Assembly (NCBI GenBank): GCA_035384565.1
Contig: DAOOIT010000054.1
Coordinates: 1 to 39,775 of the forward strand
DNA from: Planctomycetota bacterium
Lineage (GTDB): Bacteria; Planctomycetota; PUPC01; DSUN01
Length of the DNA stretch: 39,775 bases
Direction of reading: 5' to 3'
Shown here: positions 32,263 through 39,775 of the stretch, one piece after another
Numbering within the stretch: position 1 is the first letter of the stretch
How the letters are laid out: each line of letters starts with the position of its first letter
Notes under the pieces: model-generated
What the model was told of the DNA's origin: nothing
Databases searched by the model: none
What the model saw: the letters and a program-made list of their open reading frames with translations, nothing else
Translations under genes and position numbers: made by a program

Positions 32263-33558
32263 ATGCGAATCGCGCTTGCCCTGGCTGCCGTTGCCGGAGC
32301 CGTTCTGGCCGACACGGTCTCCATGCCCGACAAGATGGAGCTGAGCGGCAAGAAGATTGAAATCCTCGAAGTTCGCGACAACGAGATCCTCGTCCGCGTA
32401 GCCTACGGCGACATCGTGATCCCGCGCACCCGGGTGACCGGGATGAAGGTGGACTTCGCCGAACGCCTCGCCTCCCTCAAGGAGCAAGGCACCGACACGC
32501 CGCGCGCCCTCTTCAACCTCGGCCGGGTGTGCGCGCAGGTCGAGATGCCCAAGGAGGCCGCCACGGCCTTCCGCGAGGCATTCGCCCGCAAGGACGTGCC
32601 CGACGACCTGCTGCTGCCCCTGGCCGCCGAGCTCGAGCGCTGCGACGACTGGGCCGCCGCGCACCAGTGCTATGCCGCCTACCTCAAGGCTCACCCCAAC
32701 GACGCCGACGTGGCGGCCAAGGCCCGCGCCGCGGCCAACAAGGCTGCTGCCGCCGTGCCGACTCCCGAGGCGGCCCCGGCCGGCGACGTGAAGATCCAGA
32801 GCACCGGCGTCGCCCAGGCCCCCGGCCCGCGGCCTACCGTCGCCCCTGAGACCCCCGTGGCGACCCCTGCCCAGCCCGAGCAGCCCGCCCAGCCTGCCCA
32901 GCCCGCGGAGGCCCCCAAAGAGAAAGAGCAGGAAGGCCTCGAGGCCACCCCCGGCTGGGCCACCGAGGCCTGGGGCAGCAGCGTCGAGATCAACGTCGGC
33001 CCCCCCCAGGGCACCACCGATAGCATGGTGCGCGTGTTCCTCGCCGGGGCCGAGCAGGACAAGGCCTGCGTGATGCTCGAGCACGACTTCGACCTGACCG
33101 ACAAGAAGGCCCTCAGCTTCGACGTCTACAACTTCGGCAAAACCAGCATCACCCTTGCCGTGGCCTTCACCACGGCGCCCGGCTGGCGGTTCTACGAGAG
33201 CATGCCGGTGTTGGTGAGCCCCACCGGCAACAACCCGAAGCCCGTGACCCTGGACCTCACGAACGACCGCTTCAAGTGCGCCGAGACCCAGTGGCGCCAC
33301 AAGAGCACCATCCAGAACAAGAAGCGCGTGGTCAAGCTCTTCTTCCTGATCTACACGAAGCAGACCGGCAGTTGGGTGTTCTTCAACAACATCCGCTTCG
33401 AGGCAGCCGATCCCGCCCCGGCCGGGGCTCCGGCGGACCCTGCCGCCGCCCCGGCTCCGGACCCAGCGGCGCCGGCGCCGGCACCCGCTCCGGCTCCTGC
33501 GCCGGCCCCCGCGCCGGCCCCAGCTCCCGCGGCGCCGGCGCCCGCCCCAAACCCCTGA
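32263..33558 (+). CDS. Secreted TPR / beta-sandwich protein with Ala-Pro linkers
   Basis: The 431-residue protein has a short signal peptide (MRIALALAAVAGAVLA). Residues 20-65 form a small beta region (IEILEVRDNEILVRVAYGDIVIP). Residues 75-165 contain two TPR-like helical pairs (ALFNLGRVCAQVEMPKEAATAFREAF, WAAAHQCYAAYLKAHPNDADVAAKARAAA). An Ala/Pro/Gln linker follows (about 165-225). Then comes a beta-sandwich resembling carbohydrate-binding modules (about 245-385: KALSFDVYNFGKTSITLAVAFTTAPGWRFYES, WVFFNNIRFEA). The last 45 residues are nearly all Ala and Pro. I do not recognise a family for the whole. The layout suggests an envelope protein that bridges the cell surface and a glycan. The start ATG 32263 has GGAGG upstream. 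Confidence 0.75.
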   Translation: MRIALALAAVAGAVLADTVSMPDKMELSGKKIEILEVRDNEILVRVAYGDIVIPRTRVTGMKVDFAERLASLKEQGTDTPRALFNLGRVCAQVEMPKEAATAFREAFARKDVPDDLLLPLAAELERCDDWAAAHQCYAAYLKAHPNDADVAAKARAAANKAAAAVPTPEAAPAGDVKIQSTGVAQAPGPRPTVAPETPVATPAQPEQPAQPAQPAEAPKEKEQEGLEATPGWATEAWGSSVEINVGPPQGTTDSMVRVFLAGAEQDKACVMLEHDFDLTDKKALSFDVYNFGKTSITLAVAFTTAPGWRFYESMPVLVSPTGNNPKPVTLDLTNDRFKCAETQWRHKSTIQNKKRVVKLFFLIYTKQTGSWVFFNNIRFEAADPAPAGAPADPAAAPAPDPAAPAPAPAPAPAPAPAPAPAPAAPAPAPNP

Positions 33559-33639
33559 TTTGACATTCCCCGCCGTTTCGGGTTTCGTATTCTCAGCTCC
33601 GGCGCTCCTTCCACTGCTGCCGTCGAGGAAACCCAACGC

Positions 33640-34536
33640 ATGGCCATCACCAAAGCCGTCGTACCCGTGGCCGGGCTCGGCACCCGTCTGCTCCCCGCCA
33701 CCAAGAGCCAGCCCAAAGAGATGCTCCCGGTCGGCCGCAAGCCCGTCGTCCAATACGTGGTCGAGGAGATTCAGGAGGCGGGGCTCACCAGCCTGCTCTT
33801 CATCACAGGCCGCAGCAAGACCGCCATCGAGAACCACTTCGACCGCGACGCCGAGCTGCGCCGCGCGCTCTCGAACGGTCGCAAGGCCGACCTCCTCGAT
33901 GCCCTGGCCTACGAGGAGGCCAACGTCGAGTTCTTCTACACCCGCCAGAGCGAGCAGAAGGGCCTGGGCCACGCCGTGTCGCTCGCCGAGGGTTACGTGC
34001 GCGGCGAGCCGTTCGTCATCGCGCTGGGCGACTCGATCATCGAGAGCCGCCAGAGCCCCTCGGTGTTGCGCCGGCTCATAGACGCCTTCGAGACCACCGG
34101 CGCGGCGGCCGCCATCGCCTTCGAGGAGGTGGAGCCCGACGACGTGGTCCACTACGGAATCGCCGACCCCGCCGAGACCCTCCCCGGCCACGACGGCGCG
34201 GTGTTCCGCGTCCGCGGCCTCATCGAGAAGCCCTCGACTGCCGAGGCCCCCAGCCGCCTTGCCATCGCGGGTCGCTACGTCGTCGCCAGCGCCATCTTCG
34301 ACGCCCTCCGGCACACGCGACCCGGCAAGGGCGGCGAAATCCAGCTCACCGACGCCCTCCGCATCCTCCTCGACCAGGGGCGCACCGTCATCGGCCTCCG
34401 CATGCGGGCGGGGGAGCGACGCCACGACATCGGGAACTTCGAGAGCTACTTCCGCAGCTTCCTCCACTTCGCCCTCCACGACCCCGAGCATGGCCCGGCT
34501 CTCCGGCAGGCTGTGGCACGCGAACTGGACGAATGA
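33640..34536 (+). CDS. galU: UTP-glucose-1-phosphate uridylyltransferase
   Basis: The enzyme makes UDP-glucose for cell-surface glycans. The 298-residue protein has the signature VPVAGLGTRLLPATKSQPKEMLPVGRKPVVQYVVEE (about 8-43), EQKGLGHAVSLAE, VIALGDSIIES, and LIEKPSTAEAPSRLAIAGRYV, with GKGGEIQLTDAL near the end. The length is normal and the gene looks intact. The start ATG 33640 has GAGGAAA upstream. TTGACA at 33560-33565, right after the upstream stop, is a possible -35, but no -10 box sits at 16-18 nt. A 5'-truncated histone-deacetylase-like gene begins 13 bp after its stop. Confidence 0.95.
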   Translation: MAITKAVVPVAGLGTRLLPATKSQPKEMLPVGRKPVVQYVVEEIQEAGLTSLLFITGRSKTAIENHFDRDAELRRALSNGRKADLLDALAYEEANVEFFYTRQSEQKGLGHAVSLAEGYVRGEPFVIALGDSIIESRQSPSVLRRLIDAFETTGAAAAIAFEEVEPDDVVHYGIADPAETLPGHDGAVFRVRGLIEKPSTAEAPSRLAIAGRYVVASAIFDALRHTRPGKGGEIQLTDALRILLDQGRTVIGLRMRAGERRHDIGNFESYFRSFLHFALHDPEHGPALRQAVARELDE

Positions 34537-34549
34537 CCATGCACACTAG

Positions 34550-35089
34550 CGGGCCGAGCGCGCCAGGGGCTTCTGCTTCATCAACGATGTCGCCGTTGCC
34601 ATCCGAGTGGTTCAGGCCGAGGGCCTGGCCCGCCGCGTGGCCGTCGTTGACTGCGACCTCCACCAGGGGAACGGCACAGCCGCCATCTTCCGCCGCGACC
34701 CCGATGTCTTCACCTTCTCAATCCACCAGGAAGAGCTTTACCCCATCCCCAAACAGCAAAGCAGTCTCGACGTTGGCCTCGACGAGGCCGCGGGCGACGA
34801 AGCCTATCTTGCTGCGATGGAGAGGCAGGTCCCCCGCATCCTCGACACCCATCGCCCCGAGCTGGTGCTGTATCTTGCGGGCGCCGACCCATTCGAGGAA
34901 GACCAGCTCGGCAACCTGGGCCTCACCAAAGCAGGGCTGAGGCGCCGCGACGAACTGGTGCTGGGCGCCGCCCGCGAGCGCGACATTCCCATCGCCCTCG
35001 TCCTCGCCGGCGGCTACGCACGCCGCACCGAGGATGTCGTGGACATTCACCTCAACACGTGCCGGGTGATGCGCGAGTTGTGGGGGTAG
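34550..35089 (+). pseudogene. 5'-truncated histone deacetylase / AcuC family gene
   Basis: The frame that is open after TAG 34547-34549 reads RAERARGFCFINDVAVAIRVVQ, then VAVVDCDLHQGNGTA, FSIHQEELYPIPK, ELVLYLAGADPFEEDQLGNLGLT and ALVLAGGYA, and stops at 35089. These are the middle and C-terminal parts of the arginase-fold deacetylase family, including zinc ligands Asp and His in DCDLH and Asp in GADPFEED. The N-terminal 120 or so residues, with the active-site His-His pair, are missing: the sequence before RGFCFIND is galU and its stop. The only starts are GTGs inside the domain (34607). It looks like a deletion remnant joined to galU. Codon bias is still normal, so the loss may be recent. 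An assembly join is the other explanation. Confidence 0.85.
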
Positions 35090-35096
35090 AGCGGAA

Positions 35097-35504
35097 CTAC
35101 TTGAGCTTCACGTCCTCATAGTCCAGGTCGCCCCGCATCGCCCGAATGCGGCTGGGGGCCATGCGGATGACAACGTACCCGGGCGAGGCGGGGTCCGGAA
35201 TGTGGTTCTTGAGGAACGGCACGGCATCGTAGAGCTTCCGCTTGTCAACGTTGTCCGTGCTCACCTTGCAGGGGCCTGCGATGCGGATGTGTTCGCCGCT
35301 CGGCCTGGCGAAGCAGTATTCCGCGTGGGGCACGTTGCGGAGCTGGGCGATCTTGTCGGACTCCGCCCCTGCGGCGCACCAAAGCTCCCCGCCCATCCAC
35401 GCCCGGCCGCCCATCGGCCGGCAGCCGACCGTTTGCCCGTCGCTCGTCGCGAGGCAGCCCCACCTGACCTCCTTCATGAACCCCTTGGCCTCTTCGAGGG
35501 TCAT
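35097..35504 (-). CDS. Pyridoxamine 5'-phosphate oxidase-like flavoprotein
   Basis: The 135-residue protein is of the small split-barrel FMN-binding type: EVRWGCLATSDGQTVGCRPMGGRAWMGGELWCAAGAESDKIAQLRNVPHAEYCFARP is the family's first half (substrate and FMN phosphate region), followed by EHIRIAGPCKV and a C-terminal PSRIRAMRGDL. General-stress and PPOX-type proteins of this size bind FMN or F420; the reaction is unknown. The start ATG 35504 has AAGGAGG 8 nt upstream. It lies 29 bp after the membrane protein gene on the same strand. Confidence 0.85.
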   Translation of the reverse strand: MTLEEAKGFMKEVRWGCLATSDGQTVGCRPMGGRAWMGGELWCAAGAESDKIAQLRNVPHAEYCFARPSGEHIRIAGPCKVSTDNVDKRKLYDAVPFLKNHIPDPASPGYVVIRMAPSRIRAMRGDLDYEDVKLK

Positions 35505-35533
35505 ATCGCGCCTCCTTGTCTTGCAGTCGTTCT

Positions 35534-36463
35534 TTACTTGGACTTCCGCATGTGGGATCGGAGCGCGGGCCAGACAAGTAAGGTAGCTGGAATCAGAATC
35601 AGGACGGGAATGGCCTTACACGGAACCGTCCAAGGGCTCCACCCCACAATGTAGACGAGGTAGGCCAGCAGGAGTGCCCCAAGCTGGCATGACCCGAGAC
35701 GCGAGACAGGATTGACAACAACCCCGTGCAAACGCGCCTCCCTATCCTCCTGTCTGGTCAGCCAGTCCTCCACGCGGAATACAACGGGAAAGAGCGTTGC
35801 CAAGCACAGCCAGAAGAGGACGTTACGAAGGACATCCAGGCTGCTCTCCATGGTCAGGAATCGCTCGATCGGCACACCGCCCTTGACCCCACAGGGCAGA
35901 GCCACGACAATGAGGAACGCCCCCCACAGGAGGATCGCGGCGAGAACGAAGCGACGAGGGGTAGCTATGCGCGAACCCGGCAGAGCCATACGCGAGAAGA
36001 GCGTCCGCATCGGACCGACAGCAACGCTTCGGGTATCGGTCCTTATCTCTTGGGCCGGGAGCGCCGCGAGCGCCGCCGAGGCATAGGGGAACACCACGCA
36101 GGCCACTGCCCATCCCCATTGCGACCGACGGCGACGCTCTGCAAGCCGGAACGCAACGACTGGAGCAGACAGGTGAAGCCCAAGCAGCGGCCAAGTCCAC
36201 AGGCGGTAACCCAGGAGTAGGCCAGGCTCTTGTACCAAGTTTTCGGCCAGGCGGCTCAGCGCACGAGGCCACAAGCTGGCGATCAGCCACGCCTTGTCCG
36301 CGGCCGACAGGTTGGGGAGCGCGCTCACCTCAGACCACGCGAACGCGGTAGCCACAAGCAACACTAATCCGGCAACGACGGCGAAGGCTCGCAAGGGCGT
36401 CAATTCACTTCTCCACGGGCAAGAGCATACTTCTTCAAGGCGCCGCAACGCCGCGGGGGTCAC
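35534..36463 (-). CDS. Multi-pass membrane protein of unknown function
   Basis: The 309-residue protein has about seven predicted membrane segments (examples: LRAFAVVAGLVLLVATAFAW, LLGLHLSAPVVAFRL, WAVACVVFPYASAALAAL, FVLAAILLWGAFLIVVAL, LRNVLFWLCLATLFPVVF) and a cytoplasmic N-terminus starting MTPAALRRLEEVCSCPWRSE. The start is GTG 36463, overlapping the TGA of the esterase gene (GTGA, 4 nt), so translation is probably coupled. Codons use more A and T in third positions than the neighbours, which may point to a different origin. I do not recognise the family. Confidence 0.8.
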   Translation of the reverse strand: MTPAALRRLEEVCSCPWRSELTPLRAFAVVAGLVLLVATAFAWSEVSALPNLSAADKAWLIASLWPRALSRLAENLVQEPGLLLGYRLWTWPLLGLHLSAPVVAFRLAERRRRSQWGWAVACVVFPYASAALAALPAQEIRTDTRSVAVGPMRTLFSRMALPGSRIATPRRFVLAAILLWGAFLIVVALPCGVKGGVPIERFLTMESSLDVLRNVLFWLCLATLFPVVFRVEDWLTRQEDREARLHGVVVNPVSRLGSCQLGALLLAYLVYIVGWSPWTVPCKAIPVLILIPATLLVWPALRSHMRKSK

Positions 36464-38493
36464 TCCAGCCAGGCGGCGATTGCCTTGTCGCCGAGGGTGT
36501 CCTTCTCGATGCGGACCGACTTGGCGGACCCCGCGGCGGTGTAGGCGGCGCGGAAGGGGGCCGTATCAAGGTCGGCCGACACGTCGTGGAGGAGTAGTGG
36601 CCTCGGGGCTGCGAGGGCGACGGCGGTGGCGAAGCCGCCAGCCTTCAGGAGGCATGGGGTGAAGAGGTCGGCCTGCCAGCGGACGTGTTCGTCGTTGCCC
36701 ACCTGCGCGAGGTCGGCCACGACCCGCGTGCCCTCGGGGGTGAACGGGGCGGCGAAGAGGCACCAGGCGCCCGCCTGGCCGAGGCCGACCAGGGCCACCT
36801 CCTTCACGTCCTTGCGTCCCTTCAGCCAGGCGAGGGACGTGAGGATGTCCTGCACCCGCTCGACGAGGTCTGTGCGGTTGTAGGCGGAGAAGAAGCGCTT
36901 GCCCTTCATCGCCTCGTCGCGGACGGCTCGGAGCTTGGCCGATTCGCCCGTGAGGTAGGCGTCAATCGCGAGAACCGCGTGTCCGGCGTCCAGGAGCGCG
37001 GCAAGCATGCCCACGGGTTCGCCGCCCATCGGGTTGAGGAGCGCGTTGGCACCGTCGGGATGGACGAGGACGACGGCGGGCGCGCCGGGCCTGGGCTTCG
37101 GCGGGCGGTGGAGCCAGGCGGCGACCCCGTCGCCCTTGCCCTTGCGGCCGAGGGTGAGGGGCAGCACGCGAGCGTCGTCGGGGATATTGTCGGCCAGCTT
37201 CTCGCCCATCACCTCGCCGCCCTTCGGCAACTCGGCGAGGATGGCGTGGCGGTAGGTCACGCCCAGCGTCTCTTCGAAGCGCTTGCGGTCCTCGGGCTTC
37301 TTGGGCAGGAGTTCGTCGCGCTGGCGGCGGGCCTCGGCGATCACGTGGGCCTCGAGGGTGTCGCGCTTCTTGGCCTCCGGGGGCAGCTCGCGGCCCTGCC
37401 ACACGAGCAGGTCTTCCTTCTTCTCGACCTGGAAGGGCGGCTCGGTGAAGGGCGTGGGGTCCTCGATGCCCATGAGCCACTTTCGGAAGAAGTTGTAGAC
37501 GGCCTCGCGGTGGCCCTTTGGGTAGCCGTGGGGGCCTTGGAGATGCACGTTAGTCACGCGGTCGGCGGCGCCATATAGCTCGAAGATGCTTCGGACAGCG
37601 GGGTACTCCACCTTGGGCGTCTCCTTCGTCCAGTCCCCGCTCACCGAGCACATGATGAGGGGCCTTGGGGCCATGAGGGCGCCGATCTCCATGTTGTTCG
37701 TCTCGATGCGGAGCAGCGGGGCGTTCTCGCATTCGCAGCCGCCCTGCATGGTGCAACTGATCATGTTCACCGGCGCCGCCACCTTCACACGGGGGTCAAT
37801 GGCCATGATCATGAAGGTCTGCGTGCCGCCCCCTGAGCAGCCGGTGACGGCGATCTTGTCGGGAATCACGTCGGGCAGCGTCTGGAGCCAGTCGAGCACA
37901 CGCACGGCGTTCCAGACCTGGAGTCCCATGAGGCTGAGGCCCCAGAGCTCGTTGCGGGTGGAGGCGATGGAGTGGCCGATCTGCTTGCCGGAGTCGTTGT
38001 AGCCGACCATGTCGTAGGCGAAGACTACGCAGCCCATGCGGGCGAGGGTGATGCAGCGGGCGGGCACGGAGCCCTCGGGTTCGGGTTGGTGGCCGAAGCG
38101 CCCCTCGCGCCAGTGGCCGTGGGGGCAGGCGACGGCGGGGAATGGCCCCTTCTTGCCCAGGGGGCGGAACAGGTTGCCGCAGGCATAGAAGCCGGGGCGT
38201 GCCTCGATGTAGGCTTTCTCGATGGAGTAGCCGTCGCGCTCGATCTTGCCGAAGACCTCGCCCTTGAGCGGCGTCTTCTCGGGCTCGGGCACGAGGCCGC
38301 AGCTCACGCGGAGGTGATCGCGGAGCCACGCGGCGCGCGTCTCCCATGCCTCCTTCGACTCGTACTTCGGCATGACCATGCGCTCGTTCAGGTGCCGCAC
38401 GTGCGAGGGGCGCTGCTCCGCCATCTTGTGCTCCTCTCCGGCCAGGCCGACCGCCCCCAGAGCCAGCAGGAAGCCGACCACGGTTCTGGCCAT
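36460..38493 (-). CDS. Secreted AXE1-type esterase / alpha-beta hydrolase, two-domain
   Basis: The 677-residue protein has a signal peptide (MARTVVGFLLALGAVGLAG). The first hydrolase domain contains PAVACPHGHWREGRFG, MGCVVFAYDMVGYNDSGKQIGHS and the nucleophile elbow TGCSGGGTQ (Ser220), with GPHGYPKGHREAVYNFFRKWL supplying the likely catalytic His. A second, degenerate alpha/beta-hydrolase-like domain (about 420-677) has VVLVHPDGANALLNPMGG and VALVGLGQAGAW, where the serine elbow is missing. Acetyl xylan esterase-type proteins remove acetyl groups from polysaccharides; the true substrate is not known. The start ATG 38493 has AGGAGG. The membrane protein gene overlaps its stop (GTGA). Confidence 0.87.
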   Translation of the reverse strand: MARTVVGFLLALGAVGLAGEEHKMAEQRPSHVRHLNERMVMPKYESKEAWETRAAWLRDHLRVSCGLVPEPEKTPLKGEVFGKIERDGYSIEKAYIEARPGFYACGNLFRPLGKKGPFPAVACPHGHWREGRFGHQPEPEGSVPARCITLARMGCVVFAYDMVGYNDSGKQIGHSIASTRNELWGLSLMGLQVWNAVRVLDWLQTLPDVIPDKIAVTGCSGGGTQTFMIMAIDPRVKVAAPVNMISCTMQGGCECENAPLLRIETNNMEIGALMAPRPLIMCSVSGDWTKETPKVEYPAVRSIFELYGAADRVTNVHLQGPHGYPKGHREAVYNFFRKWLMGIEDPTPFTEPPFQVEKKEDLLVWQGRELPPEAKKRDTLEAHVIAEARRQRDELLPKKPEDRKRFEETLGVTYRHAILAELPKGGEVMGEKLADNIPDDARVLPLTLGRKGKGDGVAAWLHRPPKPRPGAPAVVLVHPDGANALLNPMGGEPVGMLAALLDAGHAVLAIDAYLTGESAKLRAVRDEAMKGKRFFSAYNRTDLVERVQDILTSLAWLKGRKDVKEVALVGLGQAGAWCLFAAPFTPEGTRVVADLAQVGNDEHVRWQADLFTPCLLKAGGFATAVALAAPRPLLLHDVSADLDTAPFRAAYTAAGSAKSVRIEKDTLGDKAIAAWLE

Positions 38494-38506
38494 TGCGTCT
38501 CCTCCT

Positions 38507-38544
38507 GATCCGCGTGGATTCGCGTAGATTCGCGCGATTCGCGG
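38507..38544. repeat. GATTCGCG array
   Basis: Four consecutive units of 9-10 nt, GATCCGCGTG, GATTCGCGTA, GATTCGCGC, GATTCGCGG, lie between the M42 peptidase stop and the esterase start. The inner GCGCGATTCGCG can fold weakly. Confidence 0.65.
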
Positions 38545-38558
38545 TCTGCTTCTTCCCC

Positions 38559-39617
38559 TTACGGCGTGAAATCCACCTCGGCCGGCATGCGGGCGAGGAG
38601 GGCCGCCAGCAGGTCGCTCGTCTGGTCGAGGTCCTTCAGCGAGATGACCTCGCAGGGGCTGTGCATGTAGCGGCAGGGGACGCTGACGAGGCCTGCCGCG
38701 ACGCCGGCGCGGTTGATCTGGATGGCGTTGGCGTCGGTGCCTGTGCCGCCGGGGGTGCCCTCGATCTGGATGGCGATCTTGGCCTTCTTCGCGGCGTCCA
38801 CGATCATCTCGTAGAGCACGGGGTTGATGTTGGCGCCGCGGCACACGATGGGGCCCTTGTTGCAGGCGAAGTCGCCCGCGCGATTCTTGTCCACGCCCGG
38901 CGTGTCGGTGGCGTGGCCCACGTCAATGGCGATGCCGGCTTGGGGGTCGATGCCAAAGGCGCTGGTGCGCGCGCCGCGCAGGCCGATCTCCTCCTGAACG
39001 GTGGAGACGCCGTAGACGGCGACGTGGAGCTTCTTGCCCTGGAGCTTGCGGAGGGTTTCGGCGACGACGAAGGCGCCCATGCGGTCGTCGAAGGCGCGGG
39101 CGGTGACCAGGTGGTTGCGCAGGTGGGTGAGGCCGGCGTCGAAGGTGATCGGGTCGCCCATGCTCACGGCCTTCTGGGCGTCCTTCTTGTTCTTCGCGCC
39201 GATGTCAATCCACAGTTCGTGGAGCTTCACGGGTTTGCCGCGGTCGTCGGGGTCGGTGAGGTGGATGGCCTTGCGGCCGATGACGCCGGCGACGGGGCCT
39301 TTCGCGCCGTGAATCGTCACCCGCTGGGCGATGGCCACCACGGGGTCAATGCCGCCGATCTGCGTGACGTAGATGTAGCCCTCGTTGGTGATATGGTTCA
39401 CCATCAGGCCGATCTCATCCACGTGGCCGGCCAGCATCACGCGCAGGGGCGCAGCGGGGTTGAGCGCGGCGATCACGTTGCCGTGCACGTCGGTGCGCAC
39501 GGAGTCGGCGAACTGCCCCATGCGCTCGCGCATGAGCTTCTGCCCGGGCTGCTCGTAGCCCGAGGGGCTGGGGGTGGTGACGAGTTTCTCCAGGAAGGCC
39601 AGCGCGTCTTTGTCCAT
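38559..39617 (-). CDS. M42 family glutamyl aminopeptidase / endoglucanase-type metallopeptidase
   Basis: The 352-residue M42 peptidase has metal ligands His65 in GHVDEIG, Asp178 in AFDDRMGA, Glu210 in STVQEEIGLRGA (catalytic Glu at 209), Asp232 in IAIDVGHATDTPG, and a C-terminal RYMHSPCEVISL (last His ligand). The PDZ-like apical domain lies about 75-160. It cleaves N-terminal residues from peptides in the cytoplasm, typically in a dodecamer. ATG 39617 is the start: the upstream in-frame GTG lies inside the promoter (39692-39664). GGGAG is a weak ribosome site. It is the first gene of a minus-strand run with the esterase and membrane protein, separated by the GATTCGCG array. Confidence 0.93.
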   Translation of the reverse strand: MDKDALAFLEKLVTTPSPSGYEQPGQKLMRERMGQFADSVRTDVHGNVIAALNPAAPLRVMLAGHVDEIGLMVNHITNEGYIYVTQIGGIDPVVAIAQRVTIHGAKGPVAGVIGRKAIHLTDPDDRGKPVKLHELWIDIGAKNKKDAQKAVSMGDPITFDAGLTHLRNHLVTARAFDDRMGAFVVAETLRKLQGKKLHVAVYGVSTVQEEIGLRGARTSAFGIDPQAGIAIDVGHATDTPGVDKNRAGDFACNKGPIVCRGANINPVLYEMIVDAAKKAKIAIQIEGTPGGTGTDANAIQINRAGVAAGLVSVPCRYMHSPCEVISLKDLDQTSDLLAALLARMPAEVDFTP

Positions 39618-39663
39618 TGCATGCTCCCGGGGACGAGGGGGTACTACTATGGCCGCGGGAGCG

Positions 39664-39692
39664 ATTCTAGGCGGGAGGGGGGGCGGTGTCAA
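39664..39692 (-). promoter_or_regulatory. Promoter for the M42 peptidase
   Basis: On the minus strand TTGACA (39692-39687, perfect), 17 nt of GC-only or nearly GC-only spacer, TAGAAT (39669-39664). It fixes the peptidase start at ATG 39617. Confidence 0.85.
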
Positions 39693-39775
39693 CAGAGAAC
39701 CTCCCCCGTGTGGGCCATTTCTCTAGGAGCCTGTCCAAGAATCCCCGTGGGCTGCGTTGCCGGCGTCAGCGGGCT

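Noticed and set aside
33560..33593. galU promoter TTGACA with TATTCT
   Set aside because: The spacer is 22 nt, too long for a standard promoter; other -10 choices are poor.
32206..34491. A 761-codon minus-strand frame opposite the secreted protein and galU
   Set aside because: It is a Gly/Leu/Glu-rich shadow of galU and of the Ala-Pro gene, without domain signals.
39720..39775. Sequence AGGAGCCTGTCCAAGAATCC near the window end as an insertion sequence terminus
   Set aside because: The window ends before any second end or transposase could be seen.

Overview
The window is GC-rich, bacterial chromosomal DNA. It most likely comes from a member of the PVC group, probably Planctomycetota. This rests on an ECF sigma factor of the Rhodopirellula/Verrucomicrobium type next to a FecR-domain protein, a secreted PQQ-like propeller protein, Tat-exported Gfo/Idh/MocA oxidoreductases, secreted sialidase-fold and AXE1-type esterase genes, and a GyrA with HPHGQEVVYP where E. 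coli has HPHGDSAVYD. No rRNA is present, so the phylum is an inference. I see no phage, insertion sequence, CRISPR array or tRNA.

Layout. 1-0.8 kb: the 3' end of smpB and the tmRNA gene (tag read as ANHQMAMAA). 1.2-7.7 kb, minus strand: an operon-like run of SNF2 helicase, SWIM zinc-finger protein, WYL regulator and ARPP-1 protein. 8-8.15 kb: a dense cluster of nested palindromes. 8.3-13.4 kb: secreted or lipid-anchored hydrolase-like proteins (a 585-aa protein of unknown function, a C45 acyltransferase-like lipoprotein, a BNR-repeat protein). 13.4-16.6 kb: an AMMECR1 protein coupled to gyrA. 16.9-19.5 kb: a PQQ-like propeller/helical protein. 19.5-21.9 kb: ECF sigma plus a FecR protein. 22-25.7 kb: glgC, a DUF2400 protein, and a metal permease fused to an HMA domain. 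25.7-30.4 kb: sugar metabolism (two Gfo/Idh/MocA oxidoreductases, a PfkB kinase, a TIM-barrel isomerase). 30.8-34.5 kb: folC, a secreted Ala/Pro-rich protein, galU. 34.5-35.1 kb: a 5'-truncated histone-deacetylase-family gene. 35.1-39.6 kb, minus strand: M42 peptidase, AXE1-type esterase, membrane protein, PPOX-type flavoprotein.

How it works together. The genes suggest a heterotroph that takes apart polysaccharides or sugar acids outside or at the cell surface and feeds glycogen and UDP-glucose synthesis (glgC, galU), alongside housekeeping genes (smpB-ssrA, gyrA, folC). Many transcription units carry recognisable housekeeping promoters (TTGAC-like, 17-18 nt, TANNNT), which helps fix several start codons.

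The most unusual material is non-coding. A palindromic element occurs twice with an identical 16-nt core and compensatory stem changes; one copy is read through inside a protein and the other supplies a gene's stop codon. A three-hairpin cluster near 8.0-8.13 kb looks like a structured RNA on the minus strand. At least seven intergenic spaces hold unrelated short-period arrays, several with inverted units that can fold back. The SNF2-SWIM-WYL-ARPP-1 set is the best candidate for an undescribed gene system.
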